From assembly GCF_016735115.1 (NCBI RefSeq), contig NZ_JAERQJ010000006.1, positions 124,001 to 188,000 of the forward strand: 64,000 nt of DNA, in the 5' to 3' direction. The translations under genes were made by a program, and so were the position numbers. This stretch comes from Aquimarina mytili. GTDB lineage: Bacteria; Bacteroidota; Bacteroidia; Flavobacteriales; Flavobacteriaceae. The notes beneath the pieces are model-generated. The model saw only the letters and a list, made by a program, of their open reading frames with translations, was not told where the DNA came from and made no database searches. Positions 7,511 to 17,698 of the stretch are shown here, in pieces (within the stretch, counting starts at the first letter, position 1; each line of letters starts with the position of its first letter).

Positions 7511-7786
7511 ATGAATAATCCATTCGAAATTCTCAATAAGCGACTAGCTAATATTGAAACACTTCTATTAGATATTAAACACAAACCAATAGAAGAAAAA
7601 AAACCCGAAAACCTTACCGTAAAAGAAACAGCAAAACTTCTAAAAGTTTCTGAGCAATCAGTGCATAATTACATAAAGCGAGGTACGCTGTCAGCTCAAA
7701 AAGTGGGTAGAATATTACTTATCAAAAGAACTGATTTAGATAACGCATTAACAGAGGTTAAGTCACTTAAATACAAAAGGGCTTAA
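7511..7786 (+). CDS. Small helix-turn-helix protein (excisionase/MerR-like HTH_17)
   Basis: 91 residues. After a short helical N-terminus (NPFEILNKRLANIETLLLDIK) comes LTVKETAKLLKVSEQSVHNYIKRGTLSAQKVGRILLIKRTDLDNAL, the excisionase-type helix-turn-helix. In Bacteroidetes elements such proteins act as recombination directionality factors or regulate excision and replication. It sits between the integrase pair and the replication protein, 43 bases upstream of the latter. Confidence 0.85.
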   Translation: MNNPFEILNKRLANIETLLLDIKHKPIEEKKPENLTVKETAKLLKVSEQSVHNYIKRGTLSAQKVGRILLIKRTDLDNALTEVKSLKYKRA

Positions 7787-7829
7787 CCTCTTTGTTTATT
7801 GGGTATTACAATTTCTAAAATCAGGTAGT

Positions 7830-8849
7830 ATGTATACATTAGCAGAAAGTGGGACAAACAAAACAGGACAGAATCACATTATTGTCAATGGAGAAGGTTC
7901 TGACCTCAACAAAAAAGAGGCGTTAAAAGGTAGAGCAAAACGAAAAACCATCACACAAATAATGATGCTTCGATTAATAGAGGTAGCACAAGAAAATGGA
8001 GAACCAGAATTGGAAAAATCCTATTGGAATACTTATTACTGCCAACAGAATATTGTTACAGCCGACGGGCGATTATATGGGAAGTATTGTAAAAACCGCT
8101 TTTGTACTTTGTGTTGTAGTATTCGCAAAGCAGAGATGATTAATAAATATTTTCCAGTGATGAAAGAATGGGAAGATCCCTATTTTCTTACTCTTACTGT
8201 GAAATCCTGCAACGCATATAACTTACCCAAATACATTAAAAAGTTTACACAAGGCATACAAAGAATAACAGAAAAGCACCGTAAAAGATACCAAAGAGGC
8301 AGAGGGAAAATGCTCATTGGGGTGCGTTCACTAGAGTGTAATTTTAACCCTAAGAAGAAAACATACAACCCACATTTGCATATAATTACTAAGGATAAAT
8401 ATACTGCTGAGGTTTTATTGGCTGAATGGTTGCAATTATGGACACCAAAATTTGTTAATAGAAAAGCTCAAAATCTTCAACGAGTAACTGATTTAGAGAA
8501 TGGATTAGTTGAAATTATAAAATACGGAAGTAAAATATTTACCGAACCAGATTTAAGAAAAAGAGAAAAAGAATCAAGTACAGCACAAATCTATATCAAA
8601 GCTTTAGATACAATACTAACGGCAATGAAAGGTAAGCGTATTTTTGATCGATTTGGTTTTAACTCACCAAAGAAAACAACAAAACAAAAATTCTCGGCAA
8701 AGTTGCTTAGTAATTATAACGAATGGGAATATAACTCAAAAACAGCTGATTGGGAGAATGTTGCTACAGGTGAACTGTTAAGTGGATATGAGATACCCTC
8801 GCACTTGCAGGCTCTTTTAGAAAATAATATAAATACTAGTCTAGAGTAG
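7830..8849 (+). CDS. Rolling-circle replication initiator (HUH endonuclease, Rep_1-like)
   Basis: 339 residues. A CxxC pair region (YCKNRFCTLCCSIRKAEM) precedes motif I YFLTLTVKS (from Tyr118), motif II NPHLHIIT with the HUH pair His182/His184, and motif III EIIKYGSK with candidate nucleophile Tyr232. This order is that of Rep_1-type rolling-circle initiators of small plasmids. It would nick a double-strand origin on the excised circle and allow its replication, or act in transfer. A decayed copy is present at 18568-18789. The start at 7830 is the only reasonable ATG; the upstream spacing is short. Confidence 0.85.
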   Translation: MYTLAESGTNKTGQNHIIVNGEGSDLNKKEALKGRAKRKTITQIMMLRLIEVAQENGEPELEKSYWNTYYCQQNIVTADGRLYGKYCKNRFCTLCCSIRKAEMINKYFPVMKEWEDPYFLTLTVKSCNAYNLPKYIKKFTQGIQRITEKHRKRYQRGRGKMLIGVRSLECNFNPKKKTYNPHLHIITKDKYTAEVLLAEWLQLWTPKFVNRKAQNLQRVTDLENGLVEIIKYGSKIFTEPDLRKREKESSTAQIYIKALDTILTAMKGKRIFDRFGFNSPKKTTKQKFSAKLLSNYNEWEYNSKTADWENVATGELLSGYEIPSHLQALLENNINTSLE

Positions 8850-9135
8850 TTCTTTCTTTATAAGGTAAATCGAATGTAAAAATTATTTTTCCCAGTATCG
8901 AAAAATGAAACTAGGATGTTCTAGTATTGCATCAGAAAACAGAAAAACATCATGCAAACTATGAGGAAAACCGTAACATTTGAGAAAAAACATCACTTTT
9001 TTGTGTTGTTCAACTATTATTTAAGACATCCTATCGAAAAGTTGAAAACACAGGGGGTTTTTCCCCCCATGCGTTTTAAAAATTAGCACTAGTTTTGTCG
9101 CTTTGTTTAAAGAAACCTCAAAATAAATCACATAT
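8850..9135. other. Non-coding segment after rep, candidate replication origin
   Basis: No gene. It holds short repeats of CTAG (CTAGGATGTTCTAG, about 8910-8924) and a very strong hairpin GGGGG-TTTTT-CCCCCC at 9053-9068. The Rhs promoter region lies downstream of it. Rolling-circle origins often lie next to rep and contain such stems, but the nick site cannot be identified by eye. Confidence 0.45.
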
Positions 9136-12100
9136 ATGAACCATTCAGTATTACGCTATGTATATCTAGTACTTAGCTTTCTATTCATTCAAAATACAAT
9201 CGCCCAATCGGGTTTTTACGGGGGCTATGGTACTGCTATAAAGGCTGCACCTACAGCTGCCAAAGCGACCAAAGCCAGTGGTGCTAGTGTAGATCTCACC
9301 ACTGGGACCGTACAACAGTCTGTACCGATCTATACGATCAAACAAAACGGAGTAAGTTGGCCGGTAGGTTTGCAATACCGCTATACCGGGCTACAGGTGA
9401 TGGAAGAACCCTCACCCATTGGACTGGGTTGGGGTCTTGTTGCTACCGGGATGATCTCTAGAGAAGTTAGAGGTTTGCCCGATGATCATCCTAAAGGATA
9501 TCATGGAGCAGAACGATTAAAAGATAGCATCTTGGATCCCTATTATCATTTTGATCCGAATAACAGCCCGGGTACTGCCGGTAAGCAAGTGATGAAAGAA
9601 CATCATGCGTATCTACTGGCTAATGGTATGGTCGATGGCGAGCCGGATTTATTTAAAGTGAATGCAGGCGCCTTAAGTTTTTCCTTTAAGATCGGGAACA
9701 ATGGCCAACCGGTACTGTTATCTCATCATAATGTAGTGGTTAACTTTGGTTGGGACCAAATCGAAGTAATCGATGCTGAAGGAGTGAAATACTTTTTTGG
9801 GGCCAAAGAAATCTTTGATCCCTATGAGCCTGATTTGGGTTTTCTTCCTTTGGCAGAAGGAGATTATTATACTTATGCTCGTAGTTGGTATCTTAGCAGT
9901 ATACAACCGCCCAATACCACCCAGCAAATTACTTTTGAGTATCAACACCAAACCGATAGAAAGAAGGCTTTTGTACCTAAGGTGTATTCACTAAAATCAT
10001 TATCCTCAGAGTTTTTATTCGATCAGGATTTTGAAGGAGATGATCCCAAGACAGATCCGTATATCTATCCCCATGTGCGTATGGATGTGGATGTGACCAC
10101 CCCGGTACTCACCAAAATCAACTTTGCTGAAGGGTCTTTAAATTTTACTGTTAAACCAGGTACTTCAGGGACCTATCAACAGTATAATCGTATTGCCCTT
10201 ACCGATTTTCATAACAATACGATTAACAAATACGATTTGTTTACCCAGCGATCTCGACGTTTGCTTACCGAGATCAAAAAGAATGATCAGTTAGAGGTTC
10301 GATTCGAGTATTATCATCAGGAGGATCCTCGTGCGATTCCTGATTATGAATTTGATACAGAAGAAGCGACCCTGGGGATGGATAGATGGGGGTATTATGC
10401 CGGAAGGCAATTATCGTCGAGTGAAACAGATCCTGTTATACGAGAGTATCCCGATTTTAAAGGAACCGTGCAAGGCGCCTTAAAAACCATAACCGGTAAA
10501 AGCGGCGGACAAACTAAGATCGAATATGAATTGAATTCATACGCTAAAGCGTATGGCGGGGTTCGAGTAAAAAGCATCGAGAGTTGCGGAGGAACTACCA
10601 CAGCATGTACAAAAAAGGAATATGACTATAGCAAAGAAGAGTTAGGCTCTAGTGCCCAAATTAACTCTGTAGTTCATAACACAAACAGTGCAAATTATGT
10701 AGGCCCTGCCGAACCTATTTATTATGCACAGGTGAGTGAACGAGTGGTATCTTCGGATCCCAACGAAGAGATCCATAACGGACGAACAGTCTATACCTTT
10801 GAAGATCCTGAGGTGTTTGAAAATATAGGAAACTTTAGCGATTCACTAGTTCATAATCTTGCTCCTCGTGGAGAGGTAGAGGGCGATATCCGAATCAAAT
10901 CGATACGTACCTATAAGCATATCGATGGTACTCCACAACCCACCGAACAATTGCTGACCGAACAACATTACGAATATATCCCTGTGCAGATGAATAGGGA
11001 TGCCTTCGGAAACTCCTTAGATCCTAATTATCCCTATGGGCTTAAAGTGCGTTCTAACAAAGGGGTAAAACAAGAATTGAATTTGAGAGAATTCATCCGT
11101 AGAGAATTAGAAAGGAACGGTAGCGGACTTCTTCCGTACTTGCATCAGTTGATTCCTGGATTTCGTGAGGTGTATGAAGAAGGTACGCAGGTAGCCTATG
11201 AACATTGGGCAACACAAGCGATGAATAAAGTTGATCTGGTACAAGGGTTTTCATTTGCAAAATATATCCTGGCCGTGGGTGATGAAGATGCTGCTGCTTG
11301 GATGAAGAAATATGAAATAGAAACGTATAAAGAAACGAACATCCAACCGCTTCAAAAACGAGTGGTAAGCAGAACCTATTCGGATACAGACCCTACGCAG
11401 TATACCGAAAACATCACAGAATATCTCTATGATGCTTATCACCAAATGATAGGGCAGACGCAAACCAATTCTAAAGGGGAGAAACAGCAATCGAACTATT
11501 ACTACCCGTATCATCCTGATATTAATAATACAACCCTTATCAATGCGCATCGTATGGCCTCACCGGTAAAGACAGAAACCTTTATCGGGCCTAAAAAACA
11601 AGCCACTGCGGTAGTAAATTTTAATACCACAGCCACAGGATATTACCTGCCCTCTGTGATACAAGGGGCCAAAGAAGGCGCTCCGATGCAAGATCAAACG
11701 ATCTATCACCGCTATGATGCCAAAGGAAATGCTTTAGAAGTCTCCCAAGGTAAAGGCCCACATACGGTCTATATCTGGGGATATAACGATCTATACCCCA
11801 TCGCTAAGATCGGTAATGCAACTTATAATCAAGTAGCTGGTTTTGTTAACGATCTTAAAGCCAAATCGAATGCCGATATCGATCGTACGTTAGAGTATAC
11901 CGGTGCCGAAGGTGCCCTGCGACAAGGGCTGGATGCCCTACGCGATGCCTTGCCTAATGCCATTGTAACCACCTATACCTATGATCCGCTGATTGGACTC
12001 ACCAGTACGACCGATCCAAGAGGATATACTATCTATTATGAGTATGATGGCTTGTATCGTTTACTGCATACCCGAGATGCTGAGCATAATATCATTAATA

Positions 12101-13014
12101 AATACTACTATAACGATAGTGGGATACAGTACGATCCTATAGTGGCTAGTATTACATCAGATAAGAACTGGATGGATACCAATACCACCTTACAGATTCG
12201 ATCTACAGTGAGTGGAGGATCAGAGCGATATTCGTATCAATGGGAGGTCACTAAACCTGGTAGTGCTACTCAGTATTTTACAACCAAAGACATTAGTCTG
12301 CAAGCAGGAGGTGCTGAGGGTATGGCTACTGTAAAACTTACGATCACCGATATCATTACCAGTAAAACCAAGGTGGTGAACAAGTCGATTAGTATTTATC
12401 CCCCGCTTTCGGGATCGGCTGGTCAAATCATAAGACCTGCAAATCATGCTATAAACACTACGGCTTCGTTTAATGTAACTCCAAACGGGGGATCAGGAAG
12501 CTATACCTATAACTGGACTATTAGCGGGCGTGCGGCTACCTATACCAGCAGCCAAAAATCGTTCGGTCTCTATATGAATTATAACTATTATGGCAATGTA
12601 AACATACAATGTGTGGTACGCGATACCAAGACCGGAGACGCTAAAACACTAACAACAACCATGAACGTATACGATGGCCTATGGTCAGCTTCTATAGCCA
12701 CGATACGCCATAGTTCGCCTACAGGGACTAAAAAATTAGAACTATTGGCCAAAGCAGCAGCAGGCTCTGGTAGCTATAGCTACAAATGGTATGTCAACGG
12801 AAGCTATAAAGGAAGCTCATCTAGTTTAAATATTACCCTAAGATGTAGCGGTCCAAGATCAGAAACCGTACAATGTATTATCACCGATAATATAACAGGT
12901 AAGACACCATCTACGACCCGAACCTTTAGCATAGGAGACTCAGAATGTAGTAGCTCTGGCGGCGGTGGCGGCGGAGGCGGAATCGGGATTTCACAACCTG
13001 ATAACAACCAATAA
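9136..13014 (+). CDS. Large secreted Rhs/YD-repeat partner protein (first of pair)
   Basis: 1292 residues with a Sec signal peptide (YLVLSFLFIQNTIAQ). The start (GASVDLTTGTVQQSVPIYTIKQNGVSWPVGLQYRYTGLQVMEEPSPIGLGWGL) resembles the SpvB/TcaC-type opening of Bacteroidetes Rhs systems. The centre has YD-type repeats (YIWGYNDLYPIAKIGN, TYTYDPLIGLTSTTDPRGYTIYYEYDGLYRLLHTRDAEHNI). The C-terminal third is made of three Ig/PKD-like repeats (GGSERYSYQWEV, GGSGSYTYNWTI, AGSGSYSYKWYV) and ends in a Gly tract. The second Rhs gene follows after 17 bases. In this family the first protein probably forms part of the shell or delivery scaffold around the toxin of the second. The coding sequence is visibly richer in G+C than its surroundings, consistent with transfer. 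Confidence 0.8.
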   Translation: MNHSVLRYVYLVLSFLFIQNTIAQSGFYGGYGTAIKAAPTAAKATKASGASVDLTTGTVQQSVPIYTIKQNGVSWPVGLQYRYTGLQVMEEPSPIGLGWGLVATGMISREVRGLPDDHPKGYHGAERLKDSILDPYYHFDPNNSPGTAGKQVMKEHHAYLLANGMVDGEPDLFKVNAGALSFSFKIGNNGQPVLLSHHNVVVNFGWDQIEVIDAEGVKYFFGAKEIFDPYEPDLGFLPLAEGDYYTYARSWYLSSIQPPNTTQQITFEYQHQTDRKKAFVPKVYSLKSLSSEFLFDQDFEGDDPKTDPYIYPHVRMDVDVTTPVLTKINFAEGSLNFTVKPGTSGTYQQYNRIALTDFHNNTINKYDLFTQRSRRLLTEIKKNDQLEVRFEYYHQEDPRAIPDYEFDTEEATLGMDRWGYYAGRQLSSSETDPVIREYPDFKGTVQGALKTITGKSGGQTKIEYELNSYAKAYGGVRVKSIESCGGTTTACTKKEYDYSKEELGSSAQINSVVHNTNSANYVGPAEPIYYAQVSERVVSSDPNEEIHNGRTVYTFEDPEVFENIGNFSDSLVHNLAPRGEVEGDIRIKSIRTYKHIDGTPQPTEQLLTEQHYEYIPVQMNRDAFGNSLDPNYPYGLKVRSNKGVKQELNLREFIRRELERNGSGLLPYLHQLIPGFREVYEEGTQVAYEHWATQAMNKVDLVQGFSFAKYILAVGDEDAAAWMKKYEIETYKETNIQPLQKRVVSRTYSDTDPTQYTENITEYLYDAYHQMIGQTQTNSKGEKQQSNYYYPYHPDINNTTLINAHRMASPVKTETFIGPKKQATAVVNFNTTATGYYLPSVIQGAKEGAPMQDQTIYHRYDAKGNALEVSQGKGPHTVYIWGYNDLYPIAKIGNATYNQVAGFVNDLKAKSNADIDRTLEYTGAEGALRQGLDALRDALPNAIVTTYTYDPLIGLTSTTDPRGYTIYYEYDGLYRLLHTRDAEHNIINKYYYNDSGIQYDPIVASITSDKNWMDTNTTLQIRSTVSGGSERYSYQWEVTKPGSATQYFTTKDISLQAGGAEGMATVKLTITDIITSKTKVVNKSISIYPPLSGSAGQIIRPANHAINTTASFNVTPNGGSGSYTYNWTISGRAATYTSSQKSFGLYMNYNYYGNVNIQCVVRDTKTGDAKTLTTTMNVYDGLWSASIATIRHSSPTGTKKLELLAKAAAGSGSYSYKWYVNGSYKGSSSSLNITLRCSGPRSETVQCIITDNITGKTPSTTRTFSIGDSECSSSGGGGGGGGIGISQPDNNQ

Positions 13015-13031
13015 CCTAAGCCTACCACAAG

Positions 13032-16000
13032 ATGAAACAAAGACATAAAACATATACGTTGATGAATACTATAATCAAAAACACACTATATATCATAGGA
13101 CTACTGCTTACCATAAGCACTACCTATGCCCAGGGATTAGTCCCGTCTGAAGATCAAAACTATGTCATGGCAGTACAGGCACTACAGCCTTTTACTTCTG
13201 CCAATGCCTTAGAGACGGCACCCGAAGATCAAAAAGTCCAAACCATCACCTATTATGATGGATTGGGTAGACCCATACAGCAAAATGCCATCAATGCCTC
13301 GACGGGCAATAAAGATATTATTTCTCATATCGAGTATGACGGCTTGGGTAGACAAACCAAACAATATCTGCCTTTTGAAGCCACAGGCGTACCTGGGAGT
13401 TACAGAGAAGTGAATATCCACCAGGATATCAATGCCTATTACCAAAACAAATATCCCGATGATTTTGCAGGAGTACCTGTAGAAGAAGTCAATGCCTATA
13501 GCGAGACCATTCTGGAGGCTTCCCCGCTTAATCGGGCACAAGAACAAGCGGCTCCGGGAGCAACCTGGAAGTATACGCGTCATAAAGATCCGGTATATGC
13601 CAGTTTTCCAGCCGATTTAAACTATGTAAAGAACTGGACTGCATCCGACGTTTTGGACCCCTATGCACCTGCATATACTTCTATTGATTTGGATAATGTC
13701 GTTGCTATAACGATTAACAATGCAGAGCTTAAACTATGGATATGGGCAAGGCCAGAATTGGGCATCGAGGTATTGTCTACAGGAGAACTTCGAAAAATCG
13801 ATGTTTACCCTGAAATCGAATTTGCAGATTTAGGGCAGTTGACCGATGTAAACGATACCCCAATCGATTATAAAGCCAGCATTGAAAATAACTACCTTGT
13901 GATTACTCCAATAGGTGGTAATCCAAGGCCTTTAACCAACGGAGTAAAGATAAGAAGCACCTACGATCTTAGTCCTATCCAATACATTAAAGAGTATCAC
14001 AAGTATGTGACCAACGAGCATACCGTAAAATCAGCATATGGCCTTAATAAAGCATCAGAAGTATTGCGTTTTGATGTGGTGATGACGGGGGGTGTTCCTA
14101 CACTAGTACCCAATGGTAGCTATGCAGCAGGACAGCTAAGCAAGAGTATCGTTAAAAACGAAAACTGGACCCCAGCCGATGGCAAGAACAAAACGGCAGA
14201 GAGTTTTACCGATAAAAATGGGCGTACACTTTTAAGCCGATCGTACAATAATGGGCAAACAATAGATACGTATAATGTCTATGATGATTATGGTAATCTT
14301 ACGTACGTGATACCACCAAAGGTGGTGACAAGTGATGGAATTTCTACCGAAGAACTCAATGAACTGATATATCAATATAAATACGATGAACTTAACCGAT
14401 TGATAGAAAGGAAAGACCCAGGCAAAGGGTGGGAGTATATCGTATATAACGAACTTGATCAACCCGTATTGACCCAGGATGAAATCATGAATGCAAAGGG
14501 CCAATGGCTCTTTACCAAATACGATGGTTTGGGTAGATTCTCCTATAGTGGGATGTATATCGATACCCGAGATCGGGCAGCAATTCAGCTAGAGGTTAAT
14601 GCCCTCACTACTCTTTGGGAGCAACGAGGAGCGGTAACCGATATAGGGGGGACTACGGTGCATTATAGCAATATGGCTTTCCCAACAACTGGTATTGAGC
14701 TATACACCATTAGCTATTATGATGATTATAATGTGAATCTTCCTATAGAGCTTGCTAATCCTGGCACAGTCTATAACGTGCCTATAACTAATAATACCAA
14801 AACCCTTCCTACGGTAGGTAAAGTAAGGGTTCTAGAAACCAATGATTGGACCACTTCAGTAACCTATTATGATAACAAGGCACGACCTGTATATGTAGTA
14901 AGTAAAGATGAGTATCTAAATACTATAGAAACAATAGCGACCGAATTAGATTTTACAGGTAAAGTGATTCAAAGTACCACCACCCATACAAAAGGCAGTA
15001 ATGCACCGATTGTAACCATCGATAGGTTTACCTATGATCATATAGGTAGAGTACTTACGCAAACGCAAAAGATCAATGATCAGACCGAAGAAGTAATTGC
15101 CAGTAACGAGTATGACAATCTTGGGCAATTGGTGGCCAAAAATGTTGGGGGCGGCCTGCAGCATGTAGATTACAAAACAAACATACGCGGTTGGTTAACG
15201 GCGATTAATGATGGCGATACCGCTAATGGGGATCTGTTTGGCTATGCGATCCATTATAACAAACCTACCGAAAATCTTGGGGCAAAAGCCCTGTATAACG
15301 GTAATATCAGCGAGATCACCTGGAAAACCGCCAACGACCATACCCAGAGGGCGTATGGGTATAAATATGATGCGTTGGATCGATTAACCCAAGCGATTAG
15401 TAATGATGGTAAGTATGATCTTAGTAGCATCACTTATGACAACATGGGGAATATCCAATCTCTGGATAGAAAAGGACACCTAGATGCTAATGCCACGACT
15501 TTTGGGGGGATGGATAAACTATCCTATACCTATGAAGCTACAGGGCATAAGTTATTAAGTGTAACTGATGCTGGCCATACCACTTTTGGGTTTAAAGATG
15601 GTAATACCGTAGGTAATGATTATGAGTATGACCAAAATGGGAGTATCACCGTAGATAAAAACAAAGGAATTACTAATATCGAGTATAACCATCTGGATTT
15701 ACCCGTTAAGATTACCTTTGAGAATAATACCAACAAAACCATTGAATATGTCTATGATGCTACAGGGAGCAAGCTAAAAAAGATCCTTACTGATGGTACT
15801 AATACTATCACAACGGAATATGCCGGTGGTGCTCAATACAAAAACGGGGATCTTGAGTTTATGGGGCAACCCGAAGGATATGTAGAACCCTCAAATAATG
15901 GATTCATTTATGTCTACCAGTTTGTTGATCACCTAGGTAACATCAGATTATCATATTCAGACAAGAATGATGATGGTAGCATTACCCAAGAGGAGATTGT

Positions 16001-17180
16001 AGAAGAAAATAATTACTATCCCTTTGGACTTGCACATCGAGGGTATAATACTGCCATTAGAGGTAAAAAACATAACTATAAGTACAATAATACAGAACTA
16101 GAAGAAGGTCTTGGACTAAACTGGTATGAGATGCCTTTACGTAGTTACGATCCAACTACTGCAAGGTGGAATAGACAAGACCCCGTAATACATCATGGCT
16201 TATCAACCTATAATGCTTTTGATAATAACCCGATCTATTATGCGGATCCTAGTGGTGGAAATAGTACGAAAGATGGTGAAGCTAGAAATAGAGATAATAG
16301 AGATGACAATAAAGATAGTAATGCAAATGCTATATCCATAAGCGGAAATACTATCACTATTAATTTGAATAATACTCCTGATGGCGGAGGTTCCATTTGG
16401 TTCAACAATGATGCTAACAATGGTGCCGGGCACTCATGGAATTTCAGCCATGATGAGGCATTAGAGATTTTTGAAACATCAAGTTGGGTTGCAAAAGGTG
16501 ATAGAACTGCTCTTTCTGAAGTTATGGTTTCTGACCACAGAGGTTTTAACCCTACCTATGCAGGAGCTGCTCTTCAGACTGAAGCCAATATTTATTCTAC
16601 CAAATGGTATAAACGAAATTATGGAGGTGATGGTAGTGGTAGTTTTATGGATAATATAAATCGTTTTGTTTATGAGACAGATAAAATTAATCCTATAGCT
16701 ATTCTCTGGGATACTGCGAGTTATTCTGCTACGGGTGAAGATAGAAGAGGTAATGCAATGACTCCTGCAGAAGCTAACTTAAATGCGATAGGCGTAGTTC
16801 CCGTAGGTAGACTTGGATCATTAACAACGAATACCGCCTCAAACCTGTGGAAAGTTGGAAAATACAATGCAATTAGAGGGTTAGAAAAAGGTTTAGATGC
16901 TCATCATGTCGGTCAAGCTGCTTTGATGGAAAGACTAATTCCTAATTATAATAGAAGAACTGCTCCTTCAATTCTAGTGCCTAAGGTTGGACATACAATT
17001 AGAGGGGTTAATGGAATTGTATCAAGAAGTACTAAAGGTTTAACAAGTCCCCGTCAAGTATTGGCTCGTGACATTTTTGAACTTAGGAGGGTATATCCTG
17101 ATATACCTAACGAGGCATTGCAATCCGTAATCAAAATGAATAAAGCAATGTATGGTAGTGCATTTGCCAAAAAACCATAA
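13032..17180 (+). CDS. Rhs polymorphic toxin with DUF6443-like N-terminus and HNH-like nuclease tip
   Basis: 1382 residues with a signal peptide (ITLYIIGLLLTISTTYAQ region). Domains in order: DUF6443-type opening (VQTITYYDGLGRPIQQNA, about 70-90); YD repeats (to about 950); the Rhs core box (YPFGLAHRGYNT, LNWYEMPLRSYDPTTARWNRQDPV, YNAFDNNPIYYADPSGG) ending near residue 1075; and a variable tip (1076-1382). The tip ends with LDAHHVGQ (His1291, His1292) and ILVPKVGHT, a pattern of HNH/EndoVII-fold toxins, predicted to cut DNA. The tip DNA is more AT-rich than the core, as expected for swapped toxin modules. Immunity is expected from the next gene. A later start at the Met of MNTIIKN (13062) is also possible. 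Confidence 0.85.
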   Translation: MKQRHKTYTLMNTIIKNTLYIIGLLLTISTTYAQGLVPSEDQNYVMAVQALQPFTSANALETAPEDQKVQTITYYDGLGRPIQQNAINASTGNKDIISHIEYDGLGRQTKQYLPFEATGVPGSYREVNIHQDINAYYQNKYPDDFAGVPVEEVNAYSETILEASPLNRAQEQAAPGATWKYTRHKDPVYASFPADLNYVKNWTASDVLDPYAPAYTSIDLDNVVAITINNAELKLWIWARPELGIEVLSTGELRKIDVYPEIEFADLGQLTDVNDTPIDYKASIENNYLVITPIGGNPRPLTNGVKIRSTYDLSPIQYIKEYHKYVTNEHTVKSAYGLNKASEVLRFDVVMTGGVPTLVPNGSYAAGQLSKSIVKNENWTPADGKNKTAESFTDKNGRTLLSRSYNNGQTIDTYNVYDDYGNLTYVIPPKVVTSDGISTEELNELIYQYKYDELNRLIERKDPGKGWEYIVYNELDQPVLTQDEIMNAKGQWLFTKYDGLGRFSYSGMYIDTRDRAAIQLEVNALTTLWEQRGAVTDIGGTTVHYSNMAFPTTGIELYTISYYDDYNVNLPIELANPGTVYNVPITNNTKTLPTVGKVRVLETNDWTTSVTYYDNKARPVYVVSKDEYLNTIETIATELDFTGKVIQSTTTHTKGSNAPIVTIDRFTYDHIGRVLTQTQKINDQTEEVIASNEYDNLGQLVAKNVGGGLQHVDYKTNIRGWLTAINDGDTANGDLFGYAIHYNKPTENLGAKALYNGNISEITWKTANDHTQRAYGYKYDALDRLTQAISNDGKYDLSSITYDNMGNIQSLDRKGHLDANATTFGGMDKLSYTYEATGHKLLSVTDAGHTTFGFKDGNTVGNDYEYDQNGSITVDKNKGITNIEYNHLDLPVKITFENNTNKTIEYVYDATGSKLKKILTDGTNTITTEYAGGAQYKNGDLEFMGQPEGYVEPSNNGFIYVYQFVDHLGNIRLSYSDKNDDGSITQEEIVEENNYYPFGLAHRGYNTAIRGKKHNYKYNNTELEEGLGLNWYEMPLRSYDPTTARWNRQDPVIHHGLSTYNAFDNNPIYYADPSGGNSTKDGEARNRDNRDDNKDSNANAISISGNTITINLNNTPDGGGSIWFNNDANNGAGHSWNFSHDEALEIFETSSWVAKGDRTALSEVMVSDHRGFNPTYAGAALQTEANIYSTKWYKRNYGGDGSGSFMDNINRFVYETDKINPIAILWDTASYSATGEDRRGNAMTPAEANLNAIGVVPVGRLGSLTTNTASNLWKVGKYNAIRGLEKGLDAHHVGQAALMERLIPNYNRRTAPSILVPKVGHTIRGVNGIVSRSTKGLTSPRQVLARDIFELRRVYPDIPNEALQSVIKMNKAMYGSAFAKKP

Positions 17181-17208
17181 TTTTACAGTGTAATATTAAA
17201 ATTGTATT

Positions 17209-17556
17209 ATGAAACCAGAAAAATTTGTAAGAAATATTAGTGATTCAGTTATAAATGAGAATCTGAATGTTTACAAAGATTTATTTGAAACGACTGCTAT
17301 AGACACTGTAAGTGATGAGTATTGGAAAGAAGCTCTTGGTCTGTACAATGAATTAGATAGTTTTCAGAAAGAGGTATTATTTAAAATAATACGCCAAACT
17401 CAAGTTGATTCTATTTCAAATATTCTTGGGATATTGGATGGACGGTTATATTTAGAAGGGCAATCAAGTGATTTTGAATTAACATATGATGGTAAAAAAC
17501 TAAATAATGATTTGCAAGATATCTTTTTGGAGATAGATGAAGAAAGTAGAGAATAA
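17209..17556 (+). CDS. Probable immunity protein of the Rhs nuclease toxin
   Basis: 115 residues, acidic, without signal peptide: MKPEKFVRNISDSVINENLNVYKDL, DEYWKEALGLYNELDSFQKEVLFKIIRQ, SISNILGILDGRLYLE. It starts 28 bases after the toxin gene, the canonical place for a cognate immunity gene, and a cytoplasmic inhibitor fits a nuclease toxin. The sequence recalls small all-helical proteins of unknown function that follow HNH-type toxins. A start-less fragment of a paralogue lies at 18421-18498. Function is inferred mainly from context. Confidence 0.65.
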   Translation: MKPEKFVRNISDSVINENLNVYKDLFETTAIDTVSDEYWKEALGLYNELDSFQKEVLFKIIRQTQVDSISNILGILDGRLYLEGQSSDFELTYDGKKLNNDLQDIFLEIDEESRE

Positions 17557-17698
17557 TCTTTATACTCAATAAAAAGCTTGTTGCAGAACAAGTTTAACAG
17601 AACGAACCACAACTTATTTTATAACGGTTGTGGTTTTTGCTATAGAATTTATAACAGAATTACTTTCATATGGTAATTCTATTAAACCTTTTCAAATA

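Noticed and set aside
12958-12990. GGC/GGN tract as a tandem repeat locus
   Set aside because: It simply encodes the Gly tract at the end of the first Rhs-type protein.
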